NCBI GenBank assembly: GCA_944342015.1
Contig: CALVMC010000006.1
Span: 30,216-94,215, forward strand
Reading direction: 5' to 3'
From: an uncultured Clostridia bacterium
GTDB taxonomy: Bacteria > Bacillota > Clostridia > Christensenellales > CALVMC01
Length of the DNA stretch: 64,000 bases
Part shown: positions 58,201 to 64,000 of the stretch, in pieces
Numbering within the stretch: position 1 is the stretch's first letter
Layout of the letters: each line of letters begins with the position of its first letter
The notes under the pieces: model-generated
Seen by the model: the letters and a program-made list of their open reading frames with translations, nothing else
Databases searched by the model: none
Told to the model about the DNA's origin: nothing
Made by a program: the position numbers and the translations under genes

Positions 58201-59695
58201 CCGCTTCCGCTCTTCTTAAACAGCCGATAAAACCGCCTACATATATATTGCTTGCCTCTATTGCGGAATTAGGATCGTTATATTTTTCTACAAGAGTATC
58301 GTCCGCAGCGCCGCCGTTATAGCCGTTAACGCCGCCTGTTATGGTAACATTTCTTGCTGCCAAAGAACCTACATAGCCGCCTACATAACTATACCCTCTT
58401 ACCGTTCCGAGATTTTTACTGCTGCCGGTGAACGACAAAGAGCCTTGATACTGCGCTCCGACAAAGCCTCCTACTGCATTGTTGGTTGTGTTTATATCGA
58501 TATTGTTTGTGTTGCTCGATTCGAAAACAAGATTGCCCGACTCGACATATCCTACAAAACCGCCGCTTTCCTGCTGTGCGCTTATTTTGCCGTAAGTTTC
58601 GTTGGTTCCCGTAAAAGTGAGATTTGTCCCTGTATATACATAACCTACAATACCGCCTACATGTCTTATACCTGCGGCAATTATACCGCCTTCGAACCCT
58701 ACCGAGTCGAAAGTTACCGAATGACCGTCTTGCGCTCTTCCCAAAATACCGCCTATTGACCTTGAAGGATAAGAGTCGCCATAATCAAAGGTAGCGCCTT
58801 TTACATTTATTTTGGCAAGATAACAATCGCTTGTGCTTCCTCCTGCAAAAAAGCCGAAATTATCGAAAGCAATGCTATTGTTGGAATAAGCGTTATAGAT
58901 ATTTATACCTAACGCACTTGCGTTAAATAAATTGAAGAGACCGACTTCTATTGAGTTTGAATGACTTGCCGGCTCGATATATAAGTTATATATCGTTGCA
59001 AAATCGTTACCGGTTTGCTGAATATCGGAAAGGCTTTCGCCGATATTTTTGTCGTCAAGATATTTTTTAATTGCCTTGAAAGGATTTTCGGTATCGGAAT
59101 AATTGTTTCCGCCGTCGGTAAAGCCAGTGCTTGTCGCAAAATCTTCATAACCCGCAAGCGCCGTGTAATCGTAACCCGTGATATTGAATAGCGCTCTTGA
59201 CTGGTCGGAAACGGCATAGATTTTAGAACCTAAATCGATATCGTTTTTAATAATGAAGTAGGTGTCCGCAGTATTATAAGCAGCGTCTGTATAATCGGAG
59301 CCGCTTTTTGAAGAAGCGTTGTTTATAACCTTAATTAATTGTTCGGCAGTTTCGATATAGTACGGTTTTGCAAAACTGCCGTCTTGTCCTGCGTTCACCG
59401 TCTCGGAAGAAGGGTCGTAGTTAGTGTCTATCGTGCCCTGCCAACGGCCTGCAAGACTAGCGGCGTCGAACTGTTCCTGCACCGCTGTGCTTACGCTTCC
59501 GTCGTATTCCGTTATATCTGCGCCGTATATGGTAGAAACATTTTCGGAATTTGAAGTTACCTTGTTTTCCGAAACAATCAAACTTCCCGTTCCGGATACA
59601 GCCGAGCAAACGGCAACGGCAACCGCAAGGAATAAAACAAATGCGATAAATAAAATTTTAGTTATGCTTTTATTTAAATAATAATTTTTATTCAT
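52295..59695 (-). CDS. Giant B-type membrane-anchored GLUG-like beta-helix surface protein (copy 2)
   Basis: A paralogue of the B-type gene at 39169-46530, with 2,466 residues from the chosen start. I use the ATG at 59695 (MNKNYYLNKSITKILFIAFV): AAGGGG precedes it at a normal distance, and the 16-nt gap to the upstream gene mirrors the other cassette. An ATG eight codons earlier overlaps the upstream gene. The architecture is the same: signal or anchor segment with a possible cleavage site after CSA, GSFAKPYYIETAEQLIKVIN, a GLUG-like beta-helix, bacterial-repeat domains and one membrane helix. The cytoplasmic tail (AMEIVAQRKASMSRFEASS) is nearly identical to that of copy 1. The ectodomains are clearly homologous but much more diverged. 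A strong terminator follows. Confidence 0.85.
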   Translation of the reverse strand: MNKNYYLNKSITKILFIAFVLFLAVAVAVCSAVSGTGSLIVSENKVTSNSENVSTIYGADITEYDGSVSTAVQEQFDAASLAGRWQGTIDTNYDPSSETVNAGQDGSFAKPYYIETAEQLIKVINNASSKSGSDYTDAAYNTADTYFIIKNDIDLGSKIYAVSDQSRALFNITGYDYTALAGYEDFATSTGFTDGGNNYSDTENPFKAIKKYLDDKNIGESLSDIQQTGNDFATIYNLYIEPASHSNSIEVGLFNLFNASALGINIYNAYSNNSIAFDNFGFFAGGSTSDCYLAKINVKGATFDYGDSYPSRSIGGILGRAQDGHSVTFDSVGFEGGIIAAGIRHVGGIVGYVYTGTNLTFTGTNETYGKISAQQESGGFVGYVESGNLVFESSNTNNIDINTTNNAVGGFVGAQYQGSLSFTGSSKNLGTVRGYSYVGGYVGSLAARNVTITGGVNGYNGGAADDTLVEKYNDPNSAIEASNIYVGGFIGCLRRAEAVLSITDSHNYMVLKNVAGVAQSTGFGGIVGEFEGTSATIENCVNHADINNLYKTADGAQSNAVGGIVGCMRADFVIQSCINYGDIKANMRMGGIAGIANYNNISVEIYDSVNHGTIYATGYDAAGIFGSAYANIYPIRIERCENHASIYVSPTMNLAGTEKEDGGVYSDEEAYDLTEYSTDNGKAGGILGYYKHLTNEVGGVYVIDCVNGTSGTQSKIKVYGRNVGGIVGGNGKDAANTNFTIHLIKNTNYMDIHSGGFVGGLYGYITGYTNLTIGNPSFEEGYQEIYGNFGKVYSYVGGDANISADTGSLIGKIGGYLKLVGDNDYINDTVVDSQNVCVGGIIGYLTLRYPEPVDLCANWGNEATINGGRTHVGGILGGYTGGSVKITGQMYNTGDVICRYGTSYIGGLIGRALGALTISAKVYNEGNVYSQLKTTDASYGTVAGSIGGLIGSMENDIEFTEGAAGSYNSGIIYANFKNLGGIIGNLNGDGYFSEVYSYENPLIAGGGALDLIIYDAQDNSENISVKETIRGEACVSGFIGYGWKNTKTLVFGNCDNYATCYSTANDVGGFIGQSAYTTSLTMNNCFNYADLTSGTGYIGGFAGSHISGLDITNCGNYGNITAISGSKAGGLFAYIGGNNTVNDVITNCFNEGNVNCAQDAGGIAGQIINVNDVKIINCYSKGNVFYDGDVSSGTTTQSIGGLVGYVTNVYGTLTVDNCYVECEQVGNTNSMFVGGLIGHVNYTITNSNFVITDCHTDIKNIYTSRDVGAAVGSLRANSNSKVTNFTITDCYFMGETITGSRIVGGILGNVGAIKNLTLKRIALLVDRIVLTGNNHSIGLIAQAITGFSGKIDISDIYITSDAVTTSGAVSFIIRDLKFNYNSADLTFLLNNYYYSGDVSGSYNNGSGSVNFNASATNLFSTFNNSVASSSYMKTFSVHNVLIKQIPSTTTFNMVGGVFENSGTGLPNFSPETTNSMEFSFGDEYDNKFVTEAQLQNIDTFENWGITKDVRSGNADTALTPWGIDPSVNGGKPFLMDILRKDIVIYYNNAGDDLDIFDNTVIRGSDEIATETVVTVITYITDTITYNQLKEGAQDYSGYDYLKEIKRVGYEVTDFYKAREADGSYLEANKYTEIPKNDEYKVFTIFDDMVFYVDYELVNYAISLDNGEEIKVVGASNNSFNLKSTDIYLENINTAESVAPFVYFALKVPSSAPAVFNAIGEDKMVLISGEAGTTNAVYNLYFEDFINQQILYSYSSENILTFKAMFVPVYKVTFTLADGTFPSYLTVTNSSGVAVSFGSVISIQEGQSETFTISIAKHYEFDAENFKANGNQVLEGNSDNGYLYNSTLQTITILNCTEGETYNFEISIKATVYTINYELLNSFGDPISPSFEDVSLTYPSQKVQIGNVAGGQSIYINPSSIYTFLNYRYAYTVNGSTVYENIDTQNSVALGSIICSSDYLDKYADSQSKTITIQILLESNVGVNISISNFDHWDDDYGYVLIYVYNSDYVLQSETTLNQSYSSFDEAFDIGYIIEVVPFANQYFEITRLSLNNSDTSLSNGKITLIIDRNQSLEIEMDYIKYYVSYSVIDENNNEIDGANENMTAQLESGNSYITKTGDIVTGSMGEIAGFAFNSWGVLVGDIFIPFSSDSFATDGTLNNGNIDVASLESYINEDNQIIVVCRLFTLFNINFAISDTGDNLGQFRVEIYNDTFDRFDEVEAAELEVLPFNSRIKITAVDGDYYDFIQFIGIYNEEVDAQNPLVAEFLLTESRTVLLQFRAKNIETSLTEDLSNASGQLIVSSSSGSTDTWKAGDTLSFTFEGSFGQEIDSFSLNGIDAKELASTYDNITYANGVLTVTLTIDFLESFKLQDFQIAVSSEIGTVYLVMLLSIIIVPIVLTVLILIFVIINVKRRKKAMEIVAQRKASMSRFEASSMVSELKKGTYQQADRNVSKEEIERQLKARKDNK

Positions 59696-59711
59696 AATTA
59701 CCGTCCCCTTA

Positions 59712-62700
59712 CTATTCATCTTTTTTTGCGGCTTTTTTTGCAGCCTTTTTAGCCTTTTTGGCAGCTTTTATATCTTCGTCGCTGATTTGCGTAACATTTT
59801 CGCCCGCTCTCAATCTGCTTACTATATTGCTTTCGCTGACAAACTTCATTTTCTCCTTATTTTCTTCGAGAAGTTCTTCTTTGATCTTCTTGTTCTGTTT
59901 CTGAGAAAGTATCATCAGCACAATTAGAACGGCAACGAGAATAACTACTCCTAAACTTCCTCCGATAACAATACCGAGAATAAGAGGCGACAGCGTAGTT
60001 TTAACGACGCTCGTTATTGTGTTGTCGGTAAAGGTATCGAGCCAGTTTTTATCGAGAGTAATAGTTACCGTATTTCCTGAAAATACTATGTTTTCCTGTA
60101 AATCGGAAGACATGACATCTATACCGTTAACCGTCCAATCTCCGATTGCGTAGCCTGTTTTAGGCGAGAAGGTAAGAATGATTTTATCGCCTATTACCGC
60201 AGTTTTCGAATTTGCGGAAAAGTCGCCGTCAACCTTGCCTGAACCGTCCACAACTTCGATATTGAATTCGGTGGCTTTGAAAGAAGCAAGGATAATACGG
60301 TCTGCATTTAATTTAATGTTAACTATATTAGCGTTTTCGGTAAGTTCGCTTGAAGTTATCTGTCCTTTAAAACCGGTAAACTCGTAATATTTTGCAGGCG
60401 TCGCAACTATTTTTATAACGGTATTGGAGTCGAAATTATAAGTTGTGCCTAAGACAGCTTCAAAAGGTGTTTCCACATCGCCGTTAACAACATAACAATT
60501 GATACTTTCATAAGATCCGGTCTGAGAATCGGTACTGATACTGAAAAGTCTTTGTCTTACAAATGTAGCGGTAATGGTGGAAACCGATTTGCTGTCGAAA
60601 TAAGTACTTATTATTTCATTGGTCAGTTCAAAAGAATCTATTGTATCGTAATCGATAGCTGTTTCAGTGCCGTTTGAAAGAGTGACTTTTAAACTTATAA
60701 ATCTGTATTTGCTCGGGTCGGGAAGAATGAATGTTATCGTATCGCCGAGTTTTACGGTATTAGAAAGTATTCCGTTAACATAAATACCGCCGTCTATCGA
60801 ACTGATATTGGAACCGGTATCGGTTTTTGCAATATACTTCAATGTATAGGTTTTGAAGGTAAAGTTTGCCACTATTTCGGCATCTTCGCTTAACACAAAA
60901 TTTATTTGCGAACCTATTACGGTATAAAGAGGTCCTTTAACAACATTATATCCGTTGCATATATAAGCGTCGTTTGCAAAAGACTCCGCTCTCAAACTTG
61001 AATTTGCTTTTATAAATAATGATATTTCTTTTATAACCTCACCTTTTTCATCATCACTGCTTTCATCACCGTCTTTGATTTCGGCGCCGAGAAGGGCAAC
61101 TTCTACATAACCGTTACCTTCATCTGCATAGAGAAATGTATATCCGCCGTCCTGAACAGAAAATTTTATTTCGTAATATCTGTCATACACGAGATATACA
61201 ATAATCTCGTTGTTATAAGCATAGTTATACAAATTCATTTCGTCGAAAGTCAACAAACTGTTCTGGAATACATAGTTAGCATTATTTTCGTCATCACTCA
61301 TATTAAGTTCGTTTGCGCTGTAAACGAGATTTTCAGATGTTCTTCTGTTAGCTATTATCATTTCGGAAAATCTGAATCTGTCCGATTCGTAAATGTTTAT
61401 ATCGTCGGAAAACATTCCGTTTATCGCAACGGTTCCCGAAACCATGCTTGCATAATCGCTTGCGTTCCCTATGGAAGCCAAATTGGAATCTACCGCATAA
61501 ATGTTAAATATTATATCGACAGTTTTATATTTTACGGTAATTGTGATAACCGATCCTTCATAGGCGGAGGCCAAATTCAATTCAAAAGATTTTGCGGTTA
61601 TAATTTCATCTCTTGCGCTTTGGCCTACTACGCTAGGATAACTTATAGTATATTTTTCTACTTCATAATAAGATTCCACTGTCGAGTTGACAACATAATT
61701 TATTCCGGCATAAGCCGCATCGGTACTACCGAACGCCATAGTGCTTCCGTTAATCTGAATAGAACCGTGTTCTTCCCCTTCGAGTTCAAAAGCAAGGGTG
61801 ATAATACTGCCGGTTTTCGGAACCAATGTAATGACTCCGTTTGTATCCCAGCCTTCTACCATATTGTTGAAAACTTCACTGAGCGATATTGTCGTATTGT
61901 TGTTTCCGTATGCGACGGTCGAATATGTTCCGTCGGAAATTAAAACATTCCAACCGGCAAAGTTATAAGTCGTTCCGCTTACCGTACTGTCACCTGACGC
62001 TACAAGAATGTAAGAGGAAGCGTTGTCTATCGTAAATGTTCCCTGATATGTTTTTGAAGTTTCGCTTGTTTCTTCTTTCGAAACTTCGGTATCGGTGCTT
62101 GTTTCGTTAAGAGCGCCGCTGATTGTTTGAGTTATTCCTTCTATCTTTATTCTGTAAGGTGCGGCAACATAATTTGCATATATTTCTATATCCCTGAGCC
62201 TTTCTATCGGAAGTTTGCTTCCCACTCCGTATTGCGTACCGCTACCGTCGCTGCTTAAAGTCCAATAATCTACAAGATATCTGTAATTTGCCTTTTCGTT
62301 GTAATCTTCGCTGTTTACCGTGTAATTGCCGTCGCCATACAGTATTACGATTGTTTCGCTTGCAATGTTGCTCCTATTGTAGTTGAATGTCAGATTAATT
62401 TCGTCGATTGCTCTTAAATAAGGAAGTCCGTTATTATATGTGGATACCAATCCCCATGTTTCATCCGCTCCGAAATCGAAACCTGCAAAATCCGACTCGT
62501 CCACCGTACCCGATATGTTAACATTGGAATTCGTGACGGTAATTGCGCTGCTTGACGCTCCTACATTGTTCTGTGTTGTTCCATCTTCTGAATAAGCATA
62601 AAAATTGTTTACTTCGAGCAAGGGCTCGTCAGCCGTTTGAAGAGATACATTTCCTGCAAGCGTTCCTTTATTCGTGCCGAAATTCAATGTAAGCGTGCCA

Positions 62701-64000
62701 GAATTGTAAACATTTTCAACCAGCATTTTTCCTTCTTTATGTTTGCTTGACGAAATTATTGTTCCGAATATACCGCCTGCATAATTAGCACCGTTTACTG
62801 CGCCTTTGTTGTAACAGTCTTGCATTAATGTATAATTATCTATCATTTTAGCATTCAACTGCCAAGCGCTTCCTACTATTCCGCCTGCGTTATTACCGCT
62901 GACAGAACCTATGTTAACGCATCTTAAAAATGAAGAATTAGTGCTTCCCGACGCATCGTATCTGCCGGCTATTCCGCCTGCTACCGCAGAAGCATATCCT
63001 GCCCCGCTGGTGCTTATGCCGGTTGCCGTTATGTTACCTTCGTTATAACAGTCGCTTATGGTTGTGTCGAAAGTCGACCCGCCGAAATTTCCGAATATTC
63101 CGCCTACAAAATTATAGCCGGAAACTTCGCCGTTATTAAAGCATCTTGTTATTCCGGTCTTTGCCGCATATCCTATAACTCCTCCGACCTCCGCTGCGCT
63201 TAACGAATGTACATATCCGTTATTTTCGCACTCATTGACATTGGCTGAAAAAGACTGACCTACAACTCCGCCTATTCTTATGGTATTTGTCTTATACTCG
63301 TCTTTAACTTCGCCGTAGTTCTTGCAATTGGATATGGTTTTATATCTTGTCGAACTACTTTCCTGGTCTATTATTCCCACTATACCGCCTATACCTGTCG
63401 TATCCGAAGCGAGATCGGCAACTTCCGGAGAGGTTCTTACAAGTCCGTAATTCAAACATTCGCTCACCGTTACCGATTGACCGGTATGAATCCTGCCTAA
63501 AATGCCGCCTATACCGACAATTCCTTCGACATAGTCCCCGTAGTTAATACATCCCGATACCGTTCCGCTTGAAATCCTGCCTATAACGCCGCCTGCCGTA
63601 TATCCTTCTACCGAACCGTAATTTATGCAGTCCGATACTTCAACGTTCAACGCATAACCTATTACGCCGCCATTATTCGGATTGCCGCTGTTTTTCGTTA
63701 CCAATCCGTAGTTTTTTAAATATTTTATCTTGTTCGTTTCAAATTGCGTAAGGCCTTCGAACTCTCCCGAAACTCCCCCCGTAAATACAGAGTCGCTCTT
63801 TATAAGGGCATAATTTGTAAGCCTTTCTGCAAAGTAACCCTTGCCGTATCCTATAACGCCGCCAACCCTTGAATTTGAAGTAAAATTACCTACTACATAA
63901 GAGAACTCTTCACCGGCCGCACCTTGAGAGCCTACGGTTATATCGTAAAATCCGCTTCCTGCCGTACTTTGTCCCGCAAATAAGCCTACATAAACATCGG
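59712..64000 (-). CDS. Giant A-type membrane-anchored GLUG-like beta-helix surface protein (copy 2, 5' end outside window)
   Basis: A paralogue of the A-type gene at 46548-51860. The frame stays open to the window edge: upstream of 63704, where the codon is an internal TTG, it reads DVYVGLFAGQSTAG and SRVGGVIGYGKGYFAERLTN. These match the other copy around its residue 340 onward, so roughly 340 residues are missing. About 1,430 residues are present: GLUG-like coils (GGIVGIIDQESSSTRYKTIS, ECENNGYVHSL), bacterial-repeat domains, a membrane helix (LGIVIGGSLGVVILVAVLIV) and a tail almost identical to copy 1 (KKIKEELLEENKEKMKF, ESNIVSRLRAGENVTQI) ending in a Lys/Ala run. The B-type copy 2 gene follows after 16 nt. 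Confidence 0.85.
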   Translation of the reverse strand, partial: DVYVGLFAGQSTAGSGFYDITVGSQGAAGEEFSYVVGNFTSNSRVGGVIGYGKGYFAERLTNYALIKSDSVFTGGVSGEFEGLTQFETNKIKYLKNYGLVTKNSGNPNNGGVIGYALNVEVSDCINYGSVEGYTAGGVIGRISSGTVSGCINYGDYVEGIVGIGGILGRIHTGQSVTVSECLNYGLVRTSPEVADLASDTTGIGGIVGIIDQESSSTRYKTISNCKNYGEVKDEYKTNTIRIGGVVGQSFSANVNECENNGYVHSLSAAEVGGVIGYAAKTGITRCFNNGEVSGYNFVGGIFGNFGGSTFDTTISDCYNEGNITATGISTSGAGYASAVAGGIAGRYDASGSTNSSFLRCVNIGSVSGNNAGGIVGSAWQLNAKMIDNYTLMQDCYNKGAVNGANYAGGIFGTIISSSKHKEGKMLVENVYNSGTLTLNFGTNKGTLAGNVSLQTADEPLLEVNNFYAYSEDGTTQNNVGASSSAITVTNSNVNISGTVDESDFAGFDFGADETWGLVSTYNNGLPYLRAIDEINLTFNYNRSNIASETIVILYGDGNYTVNSEDYNEKANYRYLVDYWTLSSDGSGTQYGVGSKLPIERLRDIEIYANYVAAPYRIKIEGITQTISGALNETSTDTEVSKEETSETSKTYQGTFTIDNASSYILVASGDSTVSGTTYNFAGWNVLISDGTYSTVAYGNNNTTISLSEVFNNMVEGWDTNGVITLVPKTGSIITLAFELEGEEHGSIQINGSTMAFGSTDAAYAGINYVVNSTVESYYEVEKYTISYPSVVGQSARDEIITAKSFELNLASAYEGSVITITVKYKTVDIIFNIYAVDSNLASIGNASDYASMVSGTVAINGMFSDDINIYESDRFRFSEMIIANRRTSENLVYSANELNMSDDENNANYVFQNSLLTFDEMNLYNYAYNNEIIVYLVYDRYYEIKFSVQDGGYTFLYADEGNGYVEVALLGAEIKDGDESSDDEKGEVIKEISLFIKANSSLRAESFANDAYICNGYNVVKGPLYTVIGSQINFVLSEDAEIVANFTFKTYTLKYIAKTDTGSNISSIDGGIYVNGILSNTVKLGDTITFILPDPSKYRFISLKVTLSNGTETAIDYDTIDSFELTNEIISTYFDSKSVSTITATFVRQRLFSISTDSQTGSYESINCYVVNGDVETPFEAVLGTTYNFDSNTVIKIVATPAKYYEFTGFKGQITSSELTENANIVNIKLNADRIILASFKATEFNIEVVDGSGKVDGDFSANSKTAVIGDKIILTFSPKTGYAIGDWTVNGIDVMSSDLQENIVFSGNTVTITLDKNWLDTFTDNTITSVVKTTLSPLILGIVIGGSLGVVILVAVLIVLMILSQKQNKKIKEELLEENKEKMKFVSESNIVSRLRAGENVTQISDEDIKAAKKAKKAAKKAAKKDE

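Noticed and set aside
40000..63000. CRISPR-like periodic repeats in the giant genes
   Set aside because: The periodicity is protein-level (GLUG-like coils of varying length and sequence), inside long open frames, with no identical spaced DNA repeats.
63347..63704. Start of the right-hand A-type gene at 63704
   Set aside because: The codon there is TTG inside a continuous open frame that runs to the window edge and stays homologous to the other A-type protein; the true start is outside the window.
39169..64000. Phage tail-fibre or prophage origin for the giant genes
   Set aside because: There are no integrase, capsid, tail or lysis genes; the proteins have export segments and C-terminal membrane anchors, and lie in host-style operons with sigma-A promoters.

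Overview
The window looks like chromosomal DNA from a low-GC Gram-positive-type bacterium, most likely an anaerobic Clostridia-like Bacillota. The evidence is the strong AGGAGG-type ribosome binding sites, consensus sigma-A promoters with 17-bp spacers, a SAM-I (S-box) riboswitch, a small KOW-domain protein between map and infA, an RqcP (YabO) homologue, four-cysteine forms of S4, S14 and L36, and a YdjI-like SPFH protein. TGA is used as a stop, so the code is standard. I cannot name a species. Nearly everything is on the minus strand; the exception is a three-gene plus-strand island at 14.3-16.5 kb.

Region 1 (1-13.97 kb), in transcription order: carA and a frameshifted carB behind a structured leader, a terminator, then rpoB and rpoC from a consensus promoter with a GC-rich leader hairpin. 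Twelve bases after rpoC lies a SAM-I riboswitch, followed by metK and the start of recD2 (cut by the window edge). Region 2 (14.2-16.5 kb, plus strand): a HAD hydrolase with an apparently leaderless mRNA, rqcP, and a fused ispDF, closed by a bidirectional terminator.

Region 3 (16.56-33.24 kb) is a complete S10-spc-alpha ribosomal supercluster read leftward: rpsJ, rplC, D, W, B, rpsS, rplV, rpsC, rplP, rpmC, rpsQ, rplN, X, E, rpsN, rpsH, rplF, R, rpsE, rpmD, rplO, secY, adk, map, a KOW protein, infA, rpmJ, rpsM, rpsK, rpsD, rpoA, rplQ. It has a consensus promoter before rpsJ and an internal one before rpsM. L24 and L5 carry long Lys/Ala-rich tails that face each other across their gene junction.

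Region 4 (33.3-39.1 kb): an SPFH/zinc-ribbon protein translationally coupled to a very acidic, disordered protein across an A9 tract. Region 5 (39.1-64 kb): two tandem copies of a two-gene operon encoding giant surface proteins. Each copy is an A-type gene (about 1,770 aa) followed 16-17 nt later by a B-type gene (about 2,460 aa). Both types have an N-terminal hydrophobic segment, a long GLUG-like beta-helix, a stalk of bacterial-repeat beta domains, one C-terminal membrane helix and a short conserved cytoplasmic tail. The distal A-type gene runs off the window. The duplicated A-B cassette and its shared tail motif are the best candidates here for an undescribed system; its function cannot be read from sequence alone.
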